Positions 43,795-53,745 are shown, counted from the first letter of the stretch. The stretch is DNA of 64,000 nucleotides from Methanorbis rubei (GCF_032714495.1 NZ_JAWDKB010000005.1:62001-126000); one strand, 5' to 3'. A program made the numbers and translations. Notes: a model not told the origin generated them from the sequence alone.

Positions 43795-45501
43795 TTACTG
43801 TGCCGGGATGATAAGCGAGCGCTCGCCTGCTGGCATGAACTCGCGGATAGCTCCCTTTGCGAACTCTTTTCTCGGGTTTGCAAAGTCGAACGTAAGTGCC
43901 GGATCTGCGAAACAGATCTTGATAAGCGGGGACAGTGCCCATGCATCGCCGCGGCCGAGGTGAGCTGCTGCTGCAATTGCTGCATACTCGCCCTGGTGAC
44001 CGACGTTCATTGCATAGTTCGGGTAGTTCGGTCCACGGAACTCACCAATACAACCCTCGTCGGGTCTCATGGAGAGAGAGTTTGCGGAACCGCACTGGTC
44101 CTGAAGGTCGTAGCCGAAGAATCCAAGTCTGGACCATCCATCCTTGTGCATAAGCATGGACAGGTACCAGGCGTTGAGACCAGCGTTAGAGTTACCGGTT
44201 GCAATAGAGGTGGTTGTACCACATGCTGCTGCAAGAACGGATGCACGCTGGGATCCACCGAAGTGGTCTTCAAGCATGGTCGGGAACTGTTCGTACTGTT
44301 CCATACCGTAAAGGTTGACTTCAGTACCGATGTCGTTGACAACTTCCTGAGTTGCTTTGACTTTGTCTGACGGGTTCGGGTTCTTCCAGTCGATCTTGTA
44401 CTTGTCGTGGATGTAGTCCATACCGTGGTAGACGAAGTCGTCGAGGATGTTATCGGTGTATGCTGCTGTTGCATACTGAGTGAAACCGACACCACCAGAC
44501 ATATACGAGCCGAGCCAGATCTGATCGAAGAGGACTGCACCTGCACCGACAACCTCAAGGGTTGACTTTGCGGGGTCATTCGGGTTCAGGCGGTCTGCCT
44601 GGATCATATCGGCGAAGTTGCCGAAGAGAATTCCTCCTGGCTCGTTCGGTCCACGTGCACGGCGTGCCGGCAGGTGGGATGCCATGTTGATGACACCAGC
44701 GTGCTTTGCTGCGAAGGACAGGTCTGCGACTGCTGCTTCACCAGCGCACATGCGGTATGCTGCAATGAAGGACATACCAATCTGCATTGCAGACCAGCGG
44801 GAGGTGGTTCCGCCATCGCAGGTACGGCCAACAATGGTCGGCATGTGGACACACTGCCACAGGGATTTGCCTACTGCTGCCTGAAGTGCCTCTGCCTGTT
44901 TCTTCGGGAAGAGTTTCTCGACATCAATAACGAACTGGGACTCGATAGAGTCTGCGAGTTCCTGGTCACCAGTGAAGACACGGACGTAACAGTCATCGGT
45001 TAAAGCCGGGTGGGTCTCAACCATGTGTTCCTGAACGACTGCTCCTCCTGGCATTGCGTGGTTGACGATGTGGAGGTACTCGGAGATAGTTTCCGGAGTA
45101 ACTTCCTTGCCAAGACGCTTCTGCAGGGTTGCGTGTGCCATATCCATGGACACGATAACGGTTCTGCGGATATCATCCCAGAACTGCTGCATTGCTGCAT
45201 TGTTAACGAAGTGCAGGTCATCACCCTCAACGAAGGTTCCGGTTCCGGAGACTTCGTAGGTCATGAGCTGACGCTGACCCATCGGGATACCACCAAGGTG
45301 GCAGCGTTCGGGGTCGTACATGGAGATTCCACGTTTTGCGACGATGGCCTCGTTCTCTTTCATGAACTCCAGCTTACGTGCGGACTGACGAACACCGTTG
45401 AACTTATAGAATTCAGTGGTGGTGGACTCGACGTCCTGCTTGGGGAACTTCTGCTTGAGTGCATCAAGGAAAAGTTTCTGAGTCTTCTCTACTTTTGCCA
45501 T
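43795..45501 (-). CDS. mcrA: Methyl-coenzyme M reductase subunit alpha
   Basis: 568 residues. This is the catalytic subunit of the nickel F430 enzyme that makes methane from methyl-CoM and coenzyme B. Sites of the known modified residues are present: AAKHAGVI (methyl-His), [12 protein letters not shown] (methyl-Arg), FGGSQRAS (methyl-Gln), and [13 protein letters not shown] (thioglycine, didehydro-Asp and S-methyl-Cys). The F430-binding Gln region and the GHQGEY segment are also intact. Last gene of mcrBDCGA, 3 bases after mcrG. Confidence 0.98.
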   Translation of the reverse strand: MAKVEKTQKLFLDALKQKFPKQDVESTTTEFYKFNGVRQSARKLEFMKENEAIVAKRGISMYDPERCHLGGIPMGQRQLMTYEVSGTGTFVEGDDLHFVNNAAMQQFWDDIRRTVIVSMDMAHATLQKRLGKEVTPETISEYLHIVNHAMPGGAVVQEHMVETHPALTDDCYVRVFTGDQELADSIESQFVIDVEKLFPKKQAEALQAAVGKSLWQCVHMPTIVGRTCDGGTTSRWSAMQIGMSFIAAYRMCAGEAAVADLSFAAKHAGVINMASHLPARRARGPNEPGGILFGNFADMIQADRLNPNDPAKSTLEVVGAGAVLFDQIWLGSYMSGGVGFTQYATAAYTDNILDDFVYHGMDYIHDKYKIDWKNPNPSDKVKATQEVVNDIGTEVNLYGMEQYEQFPTMLEDHFGGSQRASVLAAACGTTTSIATGNSNAGLNAWYLSMLMHKDGWSRLGFFGYDLQDQCGSANSLSMRPDEGCIGEFRGPNYPNYAMNVGHQGEYAAIAAAAHLGRGDAWALSPLIKICFADPALTFDFANPRKEFAKGAIREFMPAGERSLIIPAQ

Positions 45502-45504
45502 AGT

Positions 45505-46269
45505 TTAGGCCTCCTTGGGCATGAATCCGTACTTGGTACGAAGTGCGTGGATGCGCTGGACGTATTTGACGTACTCTGCGTCACTGCGGAATGCAGTGCC
45601 GACGAGAGAGTTGAACATAGTAGTGTTGTCCTTGAGCCACTTTGCGTCCATCGGCTTGCCGACGGCAACTTTGCGGTCAAGTGGGACACCAACCTGATCC
45701 TTAACGTATTTGACGATACCGTCTGCGTCGAGGATACAGCGCTGGAGCATATCGAACATCATGCCGTTCTCTGCGAGACGCAGGGAGTGACCGTGAACAG
45801 TTGCACCGCGGATACCACAGGTTGCTGGGTCGAAGAGGTTGGTCTCAACGAGCTCGCGTGCGTATCCTTCAAGGTCACGCTCACGGCACTCAACAATCTG
45901 ACGGCCAGAGAGTGTTCCCGGGTCAATACCACGGTAGCGGTACATCTCAAGGTACGTTCTCTGGTACGGCTGACACGGTGCATTCAGCATCGAGTCTGCG
46001 AACTGGATGTAGCGGACGCGGTCACCAGCTTTGGCTCCCTCGGTCGGCTTCACGATCTTTCTGATCGGGCAGTCAGGTTCTCCCTGCTCTGCGAGTGGTG
46101 GGTGTGCGGACGGGTATGCCTGTCCTGGTGCACGGTGTCCCATAATAAGGACAAGGTCCTCATCAGTGACGCTGCGAATCTTTTCGAGCTTCACGGTCGG
46201 GTTCATCTGGTTGCGGCGGTTTTCTGCAACTTTGGACGTTCCCGGTCCATACTGTGGTTTGTATGCCAT
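45505..46269 (-). CDS. mcrG: Methyl-coenzyme M reductase subunit gamma
   Basis: 254 residues starting MAYKPQYGPGTSKVAENRR, with the family segments LVLIMGHRAPGQAYPSAHPPL, RGIDPGTLSGRQIVECRE and RGATVHGHSLRLAENGMMFD. One of the three structural subunits of the (alpha beta gamma)2 enzyme; it helps form the coenzyme and F430 pocket. It lies 11 bases after mcrC. Confidence 0.98.
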   Translation of the reverse strand: MAYKPQYGPGTSKVAENRRNQMNPTVKLEKIRSVTDEDLVLIMGHRAPGQAYPSAHPPLAEQGEPDCPIRKIVKPTEGAKAGDRVRYIQFADSMLNAPCQPYQRTYLEMYRYRGIDPGTLSGRQIVECRERDLEGYARELVETNLFDPATCGIRGATVHGHSLRLAENGMMFDMLQRCILDADGIVKYVKDQVGVPLDRKVAVGKPMDAKWLKDNTTMFNSLVGTAFRSDAEYVKYVQRIHALRTKYGFMPKEA

Positions 46270-46280
46270 AGTTTGTTCAC

Positions 46281-46904
46281 CTAGTTGTTTGATTTGATAA
46301 TTCGTAGTACTTCATGAATGACATCAGACATTGCGACACGACTCGGAGTCTGACCCCGGGTAATGCCGGTCACAATCCCCATAACTGTTCCTTTCGTTCT
46401 GATCTTCTCAGGCTTAGGCATGACGTATGCGGTTTTGACGCCTTCCTTTGCGAGGTCCTCATAATCAACCGGTGCCTGACAGACAACAACGGCGTTGACG
46501 TTGCATTCCTGTAAGATCTTCCGGGATTTGTGGACCACGTGCGAACGGATGTTGCCGTGGTGAAGAACTGCCACTTTGTGGCGTTCGATTTGTTCAATTT
46601 CACGCTCTAATATACCAAAATTGGAACCAAGCGCTACACCGCCGATTTCTGCGTCTGGTGGGACTCCGCTGCCCGCGTTCAGCACCAAGGTACTTACGCT
46701 GTATTCGATCCCCTGCTGCCGCAGTGCTGACGTGATATCGCAGACGGGTTTTGTTATGTGCCTCCTGCCGGGAGACATTCCCACGATAATGACATCAGGA
46801 TTTTTACATTCAGAGATGGTTCCCCTCTGAGCAAGAGAGCCTCCCTTGCCCATACCCATACTCTGTCTGCAGTCGACTAATTGTGTAACACGTCCAAGAG
46901 GCAT
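46281..46904 (-). CDS. mcrC: Methyl-coenzyme M reductase operon protein C
   Basis: 207 residues. The conserved McrC pattern is visible (PLGRVTQLVDCRQSMGMGKGG, VGMSPGRRHITKP, LVLNAGSGVPPDAEIGG). McrC is a component of the ATP-dependent complex that reductively activates Mcr. It lies 3 bases after mcrD, in the standard order. Confidence 0.96.
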   Translation of the reverse strand: MPLGRVTQLVDCRQSMGMGKGGSLAQRGTISECKNPDVIIVGMSPGRRHITKPVCDITSALRQQGIEYSVSTLVLNAGSGVPPDAEIGGVALGSNFGILEREIEQIERHKVAVLHHGNIRSHVVHKSRKILQECNVNAVVVCQAPVDYEDLAKEGVKTAYVMPKPEKIRTKGTVMGIVTGITRGQTPSRVAMSDVIHEVLRIIKSNN

Positions 46905-46907
46905 AGG

Positions 46908-47381
46908 TTATCTATTCCCCTGAAGGATGATCGGGCGTTGCTTGCTCTTTGGATCGGACATTCCAAGAATGCGCTCGTCCTCGATAATACCATATTTGGC
47001 ATAATCAGTAGTCGTCATATTGGAACGCATATAGGTACCTTCGGAAATTCCGTACGGGAATTTGTCGGCAAACACTTCATCGCATACCAATTTCACCTGG
47101 GAAATTACCTCCTTTGACTCCAGTTCGACGAGGATTGTTCCAACATGTATGTGGAGGACGAACTCTTCTCCGCAGACCAGTATGGAGCGCCTGTAGCTTG
47201 TTTCGTTCGGCATGCCACGTGCAGGACCATAAGGAATGAGTGCGGGAAGGTTCGGACCGTTCAGTACAAGTCTTCGAATACCGTCTATTCCACAGAGTTC
47301 ACCAAGAAGTTTCTCGGTAGTTTCCGGGTTCAGGAATCGGGTTGGTACGATTCTCAGTTGGGGATATGTTGCTTCTGTCAT
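46908..47381 (-). CDS. mcrD: Methyl-coenzyme M reductase operon protein D
   Basis: 157 residues from ATG 47381 (MTEATYPQLRIVPTRFLNPET). The McrD core GPNLPALIPYGPARGMPN...RRSILVCGEEFVLHIHVGTILVE is present. It is thought to assist Mcr assembly or F430 loading. The start is set by an AGAGGTGG sequence about 12 bases upstream; the in-frame extension into mcrB is rejected. Confidence 0.95.
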   Translation of the reverse strand: MTEATYPQLRIVPTRFLNPETTEKLLGELCGIDGIRRLVLNGPNLPALIPYGPARGMPNETSYRRSILVCGEEFVLHIHVGTILVELESKEVISQVKLVCDEVFADKFPYGISEGTYMRSNMTTTDYAKYGIIEDERILGMSDPKSKQRPIILQGNR

Positions 47382-47421
47382 TCTGTCATCCACCTCTCTG
47401 GTGGTAGTAAGATTGCCAGGC

Positions 47422-48729
47422 TTATACTGCCTTTGCAATTGCCTGGATCGGGTTTGCGAACTCGTCGATCTGACCGAAGGTGTCACCATATACTTTGGAG
47501 GTTCCTTCTGGGGAGAACATCTGAGTTCCTGCATCAAGTGCACAAGCTGCAACGATACAGGGCATACCGACACCTGCGGCGTGACGGGTCACGACGTGGT
47601 TGCCGTTGAAGATACCCGGTCCGCCTCCACCATAGATAGAGTGGCTGAAGAAGGAGAAACCGACTGCAACACCCATGGTTCTTCCGAAGTCAGATCCCGG
47701 AAGTCCGGTTTCGTGCTCAAGAAGGTCGTTGAAGTAGAGCAGAGTCGAAGAGACTGCCTGTGCGAAACGTCCTGCACCACAGTTGACCATGGTTGCTGCA
47801 AGAGTTCCTGCGGATGCGTATGCATTCCACAGCATCGGGTCTTTGGTCTCGTATGCTTTGAAGGTTGCACTGCCAGCACCCTGGGTGATGACTTTGTCTT
47901 CAATTGCACGCTCGACAAGAGACTGGACGACGGTACCAACAGTTCCGGTCTGGCCGTTTTTCTTGACAAGGTCGTAGACGATGTTGTTTGCATTGAGACC
48001 CTGGTAGGCGAAGAGAAGAAGCTGTGCACGCTCGAATGGGCCGATTGCGTTACCCATCTCAAACTGACCTGCCTGCTCGAAGGTTGCTGCGAGTGCTGCA
48101 CCCTGCATTGCATTGCGGTGGGTCATCATAACAGACTGGTTTGCCGGAATGTTACGGAGTGCGTAACCGAGGGACTCGTTGTTCTGCGGGATGGACATGA
48201 TCATAGAACATGCTCCACCTGCCATATCCATGGTAACCGGGTAGGAACCGAATGCTGCTGCTTTGACGGTGTTTGCGTTGAACATGTCAACGTTGAACTG
48301 CTCGACAACTGCATAGGTGGTTGCTGCTGCGACGGAGGTAAGTGCTGCGTCGTAGGTTGCGGCTGCTGCAATACGGGAGGACGGAACTTTGACTAAGAGA
48401 AGTTTTCCGCCGTTGAAGCGCTTGACTTCGGTGTCGTCGCCTGCGGTGACAGAGACGTACTCCTTAATCTTTGCTTCGATTGCATCGACGTTGCCGACGA
48501 TGTCAAGGTTGAGCTCACGGCCGAGGATCTGCTGGTGTTTGCCGATCTTTCCGGTCTTGAGTGCATCCTGCATACCGCCGAGGTTGACTGCGACGGTTCT
48601 CTTGGTGTCGTCGATGATCTTCTTTACTGCCGGGTTGACCAGCGGGCTGATCTTCTCGAGTGCAACGTTGCTCTTCAGGAGCTTGCCGTTGTCATCATAG
48701 AGATCAATGACATCCTTGTATTTTGCCAT
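47422..48729 (-). CDS. mcrB: Methyl-coenzyme M reductase subunit beta
   Basis: 435 residues (MAKYKDVIDLYDDNGKLL...). Near the C-terminus are the conserved SFFSHSIYGGGGPGIFNGNHVVTRHAAG residues that bind coenzyme B and line the channel. First gene of mcrBDCGA. Dense use of a few preferred codons produces long false frames on the opposite strand, as expected of a very highly expressed gene. Confidence 0.98.
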   Translation of the reverse strand: MAKYKDVIDLYDDNGKLLKSNVALEKISPLVNPAVKKIIDDTKRTVAVNLGGMQDALKTGKIGKHQQILGRELNLDIVGNVDAIEAKIKEYVSVTAGDDTEVKRFNGGKLLLVKVPSSRIAAAATYDAALTSVAAATTYAVVEQFNVDMFNANTVKAAAFGSYPVTMDMAGGACSMIMSIPQNNESLGYALRNIPANQSVMMTHRNAMQGAALAATFEQAGQFEMGNAIGPFERAQLLLFAYQGLNANNIVYDLVKKNGQTGTVGTVVQSLVERAIEDKVITQGAGSATFKAYETKDPMLWNAYASAGTLAATMVNCGAGRFAQAVSSTLLYFNDLLEHETGLPGSDFGRTMGVAVGFSFFSHSIYGGGGPGIFNGNHVVTRHAAGVGMPCIVAACALDAGTQMFSPEGTSKVYGDTFGQIDEFANPIQAIAKAV

Positions 48730-48946
48730 AATGTTTCCTCTGAATAATGTTGTTCATTGGCTTTGCATCAGATGCATTGCTGCATTTGGTGCATTGGTTT
48801 TCCGTTACTTTCACTGAAAATTCTGAGAGTCGCTAATAGAAGTTGCTGATACTGTCAGTGACGGTCGTTTTGGCACATTGCGCAAACAGTTTCTGATGGA
48901 TTGCCTAAGCTTTCCGAAAATGTTCACACGTCCCCCTCTCGGGACA
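48730..48946 (-). promoter_or_regulatory. 5' leader of the mcr operon
   Basis: About 215 bases from the likely start of transcription to mcrB. Near the gene is a tract with ATGCA/TGCAT words at 48764, 48772, 48781 and 48790 at spacings of about 9 bases. A small hairpin GTCCC...GGGAC lies near the 5' end. No riboswitch class is recognised. Confidence 0.4.
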
Positions 48947-48970
48947 TTGAAATGTTTCTTTGTGTCGGGA

Positions 48971-48978
48971 TATAAGTA
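48971..48978 (-). promoter_or_regulatory. Putative TATA box of the mcr operon
   Basis: TACTTATA on the minus strand, within an A/T-rich stretch. From here to the S-layer-type gene end (48,979-49,203) I see no gene; minus-strand T-run CTTTTTT at about 49,194-49,200 probably terminates the S-layer-type transcript. Confidence 0.5.
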
Positions 48979-49203
48979 TTCTCTTTGATGAGAGATATTC
49001 AGGGGAATTGCTTCGTTTGGTGTATGGCGGCAGGAGTTTAGAAATTGGTAAATATAACTCCTGATTTTTCGCGAAAGATTTGGCCAAGTGTGACGGAAGT
49101 CGGCACTGAGTAATACTTCGTGCGTTTAAGACCGAGACAAATGATAATTCCGCATGCGCCGATACAATCTGTGGACAGATTACCGCGCACAGGAAAAAAG
49201 AGA

Positions 49204-50121
49204 TTATTTCCGGAGGAGAAGTACTCCAGCAAGGATTGCGAGCGGGGCAAGTGCGAATGGAATGGACGACTGGGTTGGGGCAGGGGTCGGGGTTTCCGTG
49301 GTGGGGATGAGTGTTGGTTCAGTTGTCGGAACAGTTGTCCGAACAGTGGTGGGGATATGAGTTTCTCTGGTGGTTACCGGAGCTATGGTTTTTGTCACGG
49401 TGGGGTTGAAGGTGATGTGGGTTCCTGAGTTTCCGACATCATCATAGTTCATGGTGATGGAGTTGGATTTTGATGCATAGTTGTGGAAGGATGCAGGGGT
49501 GTTCCACTCAGCATAGATGGTGGTGGTCTGGCGGAGATCTTCGGGCCGGAACGACTGCGTGGTCAGGACCTGAGCGCTGTCTATTGGAATGTCGGCGAAG
49601 CTGTTGCCTGAGGCATAGGTGGTCTCTGCGCCGTCAATTCCTTTGAAGACAACGTTGGCAGTCGCCCCGACACCACTCGGTCCTACCTGCGGGGCGTTGA
49701 TTTTGACTTTGTAGTACTCGGTGTCGACAAATCCGTACTCCTGAACAGAGGAGTACCCATCTTTTGCAAGGACGATGTCGATGGAAATTTCAGGATAATA
49801 GATCATGACGATGCCAAGCTGAGTTCCGCTTGCATCAACTGCATTCCATGATCCTGTGTAGGTGCCAACCGAGGCTGCAAGGAGATTGAAGTTTGCCGGA
49901 TCCTGTACCGGAATGGTGTTTAAGACATTGTTGTTCTGGGTGTACTGGAGCTGTGTAATAGTGAAAAGATCACCGGTGAAGTCAAGGCCGTCTTCGTAGA
50001 CGAAGATGGTGGTGCCCGAAGTTACAGGGCGGGCAGCCGCAGGAGCTGCGATGAGGCTGACGGCGACAATGCCGATCAGCAGTATGAGAAGTGTACGTTT
50101 GGATAGCATGATTTTCCTCAA
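49204..50121 (-). CDS. DUF3821 S-layer-type surface protein
   Basis: 305 residues: signal peptide (ILLIGIVAVSLIAAPAAA), a beta-rich DUF3821 domain (VTSGTTIFVYEDGLDFTGD...) to about residue 235, a Thr/Pro-rich stalk (TVRTTVPTTEPTLIPTTETP) and a C-terminal hydrophobic anchor ending in LLLRK. DUF3821 proteins are surface or S-layer-type proteins of Methanomicrobiales. The stalk is probably O-glycosylated; N-sequons such as NNNVL are few. ATG 50109 is an alternative start. It is a single gene. Confidence 0.8.
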   Translation of the reverse strand: MRKIMLSKRTLLILLIGIVAVSLIAAPAAARPVTSGTTIFVYEDGLDFTGDLFTITQLQYTQNNNVLNTIPVQDPANFNLLAASVGTYTGSWNAVDASGTQLGIVMIYYPEISIDIVLAKDGYSSVQEYGFVDTEYYKVKINAPQVGPSGVGATANVVFKGIDGAETTYASGNSFADIPIDSAQVLTTQSFRPEDLRQTTTIYAEWNTPASFHNYASKSNSITMNYDDVGNSGTHITFNPTVTKTIAPVTTRETHIPTTVRTTVPTTEPTLIPTTETPTPAPTQSSIPFALAPLAILAGVLLLRK

Positions 50122-50206
50122 ATACGAGGATATGAGTTTTCATTACATAGATTGTTTACGGAAAGAACAAAGTGGAGGGGATGGACCGGGCTTCGGTCGT
50201 GAGCAG

Positions 50207-50563
50207 CCCACGGAAAAGCGGAACGCATGCCTTCGGCCTGCTTACTGCTTCGCAGGAACACACTGAGCAGACACGGAAAAACATCACGGAGCAGACGTGA
50301 ACATCACGGAACTTTTCAAAAAAAATTTTAAAGATTAATTTTGTAAGAGTGCGAAAATATTTTTTTGAATGAAAGTTCCGTGGTGTTTTTTCTGTGAAAT
50401 TTTTTTGGTGATTCTGTTCGTAAAATATTTTTGCAAAAAAAAGTTTCAAAAATTATTTTCTAAAAGATAAAAAAAATATTTTTCGAATGAGAGTTCCGTG
50501 ATGTTCTCGTCTGCTCCGTGATGTTTTTCTGTGAAATTTCCGTGTGTTCTGTTTTTCCGTGGG
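50207..50563. repeat. Long inverted-repeat element, CCCACGGA family, copy 2
   Basis: Begins CCCACGGAAAAGCGG and ends TTTTTCCGTGGG. Contains the mini-hairpin module (50225-50258), CACGGAGCAGACG words on the left mirrored by CGTCTGCTCCGTG on the right, and A/T-rich units like those of copy 1. It lies between the divergent S-layer-type and trmY genes. Confidence 0.8.
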
Positions 50564-50637
50564 CTACCAGGATTAAAGATACAAATCCAAGACAGGCGAA
50601 CTCCTTATGCTAATCAACTACCAATAGATGATCTCAC

Positions 50638-51207
50638 ATGCCCCGGTTTGCAATTGTCGGCCACAAGGCCGTAACAACTCCCGACTTTTCCTTAAATGAT
50701 ATGCCGGGAGCCGCAGGAAGAATGGACGTCCTCTGCCGCTGCGTCAACGCATCCTTCTTCCTCAGCCATGATCTCCGCCGCGATACCGAATGTTATCTTA
50801 TTCTCAAAGGAGGAGACATTCCAAAAACACTCAGCTTCTCAGGAGACACCATCCGGTCCCTGAACCCTGACGAGAGAAGCGCCGGAGCACTCATCAAAAA
50901 AGGACTCACCACCGCAGCAGAGCCTGAGTTCAAAAAAGCTGCCGACGGCATTGCAATCCGCAGCAGCGGACTCGCAGAACTTCTGGCAGATTTTTCGTTT
51001 GCCGTGCTTGATGAAAACGGCGAAGACATCAGGGATGCAGAAACACTGCCGGAGAATTATATTCTGAGTGATCACATGAACTTCACCGAAGAAGAAGAGG
51101 CACTTCTTGCAGACCTTCCGCGCTACTCGGTAGGTCCCCGCGTGCTGCATGCAGACCATACCATCACCGTCATCCTGAATGAGTTCGACCGGAGGCAGAA
51201 ACAGTGA
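50638..51207 (+). CDS. trmY: tRNA (pseudouridine(54)-N1)-methyltransferase
   Basis: 189 residues of the DUF358/SPOUT family: FAIVGHKAVTTPDFSLNDMPG, GRMDVLCRCVNASFFLSHDLR, and the SAM-knot region with LNPDERSAGALIKKGL. TrmY methylates N1 of pseudouridine-54 in archaeal tRNA. The next gene encodes Pus10, which makes that pseudouridine; its GTG start overlaps the trmY stop, so the two successive steps are co-translated. Confidence 0.93.
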   Translation: MPRFAIVGHKAVTTPDFSLNDMPGAAGRMDVLCRCVNASFFLSHDLRRDTECYLILKGGDIPKTLSFSGDTIRSLNPDERSAGALIKKGLTTAAEPEFKKAADGIAIRSSGLAELLADFSFAVLDENGEDIRDAETLPENYILSDHMNFTEEEEALLADLPRYSVGPRVLHADHTITVILNEFDRRQKQ

Positions 51208-52445
51208 CGGAAATTTTGGAAACCGTTCACAACATCCTTGAGTACGGAGACATCTGTGATCACTGTCTGGGAAGATTATTTGCAAAACGATCGTTCGGTC
51301 TCACCAACGAACAGCGCGGCAACGCGCTGCGCATCGCGCACGCACTTGCCTACAACATTCCGTTCGTCCCCTACGAAAAAGGAACCTGCTGGATCTGCAA
51401 TGATCTCTTTGATCAGATTCCCTACTGGGCGGAAAAAGTTGCGGTGGCCCTCAAAGACATCGACTACGAAACCTTTGTGATCGGAACACGCGTTCCCCCC
51501 ATGATGACCGAGTCTGAAGAGATGATCTGGTCTGACCTCTCTCTTGAAAAACCAGAACCGCTGAAGTCTGAGATGAACCGCGAGGTCGGAAAAGCAGTAT
51601 CCGCTCTCACCGGAAAGAAAGGAGACCCGAAAAATCCCGAAGTAACCGCAGTGCTCAACATCGCAGACGACTGCGTGGAACTTCAGATCGCATCAGTCTA
51701 CTTTTACGGCAGATACCTCAAACTCGAACGGGGAATTCCCCAGACACACTGGGACTGCCGCGCATGCCGCGGAAGAGGATGTGAAAAATGCAATTTCACC
51801 GGAAAACAGTACCCGACCTCTGTCGAAGAACTCATCGCAGAAGTCCCGATACAACTGTTCTCCGCAGAAAAAGGCGTATTGCATGGATCAGGGCGCGAAG
51901 ACATTGATGCGGTCATGATTGGAACCGGCAGACCGTTTGTCATGGAGATGCAAAATCCGCTGAATCGCAAAGTAAATCTGCAGGAGTTGGAATCCGCAAT
52001 CAATGCATCCGCCGGCCCACGCGTTCAGGTAAAACTCGAAAGCTGGTCTGACAAAAAAATGGTGGAAATGCTTAAATCACACAAAGGGCATAAAACATAC
52101 AGGATTCTAGTCGATATAGACGACAGTATCTCTCTTGATAAGGTTCAGAATGCGGTATCAAAGCTGAAAGGAGCTTTGATTCATCAGCGCACGCCCGAAC
52201 GCGTAGCTCACCGCAGAGCAGATCTTGTGCGAGAGAGGTCAGTTGTTGATATCGAGTGTCTCGGAATAGAAGATTCCCTCTACCGCATTGAGGTTGTTGG
52301 AGAAGGAGGACTCTATATCAAGGAACTCGTATCAGGAGACGGAGGTCGAACAACCCCGAGTCTCGCTGAAATCCTCGCCGTCCCCGCCAAGGTTGTCGCA
52401 TTAGACGTGGTGCAGGTCGACGGAATTAATAATGGAGATGAGTAA
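51204..52445 (+). CDS. pus10: tRNA pseudouridine synthase Pus10
   Basis: 413 residues. The N-terminal part has zinc-binding Cys pairs ([33 protein letters not shown]) and a THUMP-like region. The C-terminal catalytic domain shows [25 protein letters not shown], whose Asp is the expected nucleophile, and [23 protein letters not shown]. It makes pseudouridine-54 (and 55) in tRNA. GTG start overlapping trmY. Confidence 0.95.
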   Translation: MTEILETVHNILEYGDICDHCLGRLFAKRSFGLTNEQRGNALRIAHALAYNIPFVPYEKGTCWICNDLFDQIPYWAEKVAVALKDIDYETFVIGTRVPPMMTESEEMIWSDLSLEKPEPLKSEMNREVGKAVSALTGKKGDPKNPEVTAVLNIADDCVELQIASVYFYGRYLKLERGIPQTHWDCRACRGRGCEKCNFTGKQYPTSVEELIAEVPIQLFSAEKGVLHGSGREDIDAVMIGTGRPFVMEMQNPLNRKVNLQELESAINASAGPRVQVKLESWSDKKMVEMLKSHKGHKTYRILVDIDDSISLDKVQNAVSKLKGALIHQRTPERVAHRRADLVRERSVVDIECLGIEDSLYRIEVVGEGGLYIKELVSGDGGRTTPSLAEILAVPAKVVALDVVQVDGINNGDE

Positions 52446-52447
52446 CA

Positions 52448-52741
52448 ATGGCAAAACATAATGGTATTAAGAAACGGACACGGTATAAGCTTCAGAAGGG
52501 TCTCCGCGAGCGCGGAATGCCGAATGTAACTTCTGTCATCCAGCACTTCGAAGAAGGACAGAAAGTTCACATCGTGCTTGAGCCGAGCGTGCAGAAGGGT
52601 ATGCCCCACCCGCGTTTCCACGGCAGAACCGGTACTATTCTCGGTCAGCGCGGACGTGCGTGGATCCTTGAGATCAAAGACGGCAATGCAACCAAAGTGG
52701 TCATCTCCCGTCCCCAGCACCTCAAGGCGCAGAAATATTAA
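52448..52741 (+). CDS. rpl21e: Ribosomal protein eL21
   Basis: 97 residues ([23 protein letters not shown]...). The SH3-like core has [29 protein letters not shown], typical of eL21. It starts 2 bases after the pus10 stop, so it is in the same operon. The next gene, rpoF, follows after 41 A/T-rich bases. Confidence 0.96.
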   Translation: MAKHNGIKKRTRYKLQKGLRERGMPNVTSVIQHFEEGQKVHIVLEPSVQKGMPHPRFHGRTGTILGQRGRAWILEIKDGNATKVVISRPQHLKAQKY

Positions 52742-52782
52742 CCCCCAAATACTAATTTTACAACTATTCAGGAGTCATAAGC

Positions 52783-53154
52783 ATGAAAGTGAAAAAAGTT
52801 ATCAGCGAAGAAATGATGTCGCTGCCCGAACTCCGTGAGGTCCTGATCTCAATTCGTGATCAGCGGTCAGGCGGAGACAGCGAGACGGAAACGTCTGCAC
52901 GCACGATGTCGTATGAGCTGCGCAAGAGTATCGATCATGCTGACAGTCTCGGAAAATGCGATGCGGTAACCGCAAAAGCTCTTGTCGGTGAGTTGAGCAA
53001 ACTTGAGAAGATCAGACCGGAGATTGCATGCCGGATTGTCAACATCATGCCAGAAAGCCGTGATGAACTCCGCGCAATCTATGCAAAGGAGCGGTACACG
53101 CTTCTTCCGGAAGATTTGGATCAGATTCTTGACATTCTCCGCCAGCATGCGTGA
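52783..53154 (+). CDS. rpoF: RNA polymerase subunit F (Rpb4 homologue)
   Basis: 123 residues, helical. VKKVISEEMMSLPELREVL and the HRDC-like C-terminal part (IMPESRDELRAIYAKERYTLLPEDLDQILDIL) match archaeal RpoF. It pairs with RpoE' (7,373-7,945) as the polymerase stalk. The order eL21-rpoF-DUF655-ksgA is conserved in Euryarchaeota. Confidence 0.95.
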   Translation: MKVKKVISEEMMSLPELREVLISIRDQRSGGDSETETSARTMSYELRKSIDHADSLGKCDAVTAKALVGELSKLEKIRPEIACRIVNIMPESRDELRAIYAKERYTLLPEDLDQILDILRQHA

Positions 53155-53166
53155 GAGGTGGAAACC

Positions 53167-53745
53167 ATGCCTCCAAAAACCGAGAGAACCGATAAGAAGG
53201 AAGTCGAAGCTGTCGTTTTAGATTTTCTCCAGTGGGGATATGCCGACGATAAGCGCCCGTTAAACCAGCGCGAGCCGATCATCCTCGCAGTCGGTACTGA
53301 TCAGTTTAAACTGCTTGAGCTGATTCCCAAACGCAATCTCGCAATCAATCTGCACGACAAAGTCTACATCGGAGACGGCGAGCGAAAGGTGGTTGAGCGG
53401 GTGAAGCGCAGGGTATCCTACGCTGAACTGTCCAACACCGCGAAAGGCGAGGTTGAGCCGGTAATTGCAGAGATCATTGCGGAAAATGAACCGCGGTTCA
53501 TTAAGTTTTACAATGAAGCGGTGCCGATCAGTCTGAAGCTGCATATGCTGAACCTTCTTCCCGGCTTTGGGAAAAAGACGCTGACCGACACGCTGACCGA
53601 GCGGCAGAAAAAACCCTTTGAGAGCTTTGATGATATCCGGTCGCGCGTCAAGACGCTGCAGAAGCCTGAGAAGTTCATTCTTGAACGGATCATGCTGGAG
53701 CTGGAAAATCCTGACGAGAAGTATCATCTGTTTACTTCAAAATGA
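53167..53745 (+). CDS. DUF655 RNA-binding-type protein
   Basis: 192 residues from ATG 53167, placed after a GAGAGGTGG ribosome-binding site; GTG 53158 is the alternative. The N-terminal OB-like part (PIILAVGTDQFKLLELIP, VYIGDGERKVVERVKRR) and a helix-hairpin-helix-like segment (LLPGFGKKTLTDTL) suggest nucleic acid binding. The exact role is unknown; its fixed place before ksgA suggests ribosome assembly. Confidence 0.88.
   Translation: MPPKTERTDKKEVEAVVLDFLQWGYADDKRPLNQREPIILAVGTDQFKLLELIPKRNLAINLHDKVYIGDGERKVVERVKRRVSYAELSNTAKGEVEPVIAEIIAENEPRFIKFYNEAVPISLKLHMLNLLPGFGKKTLTDTLTERQKKPFESFDDIRSRVKTLQKPEKFILERIMLELENPDEKYHLFTSK

Noticed and set aside
43515-43811. 98-residue plus-strand frame between mtr and mcr
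   Set aside because: Lys/Ser-rich low-complexity translation running into the mcrA terminator region on the other strand; no start signal and no family resemblance.
45010-46284. 424-residue plus-strand frame opposite mcrG and mcrA
   Set aside because: Cys/Val/His-rich mirror of highly biased codons in mcr genes. The same applies to plus-strand frames at 47236-48396 (opposite mcrB) and 61563-62612 (opposite L18 and L19e).
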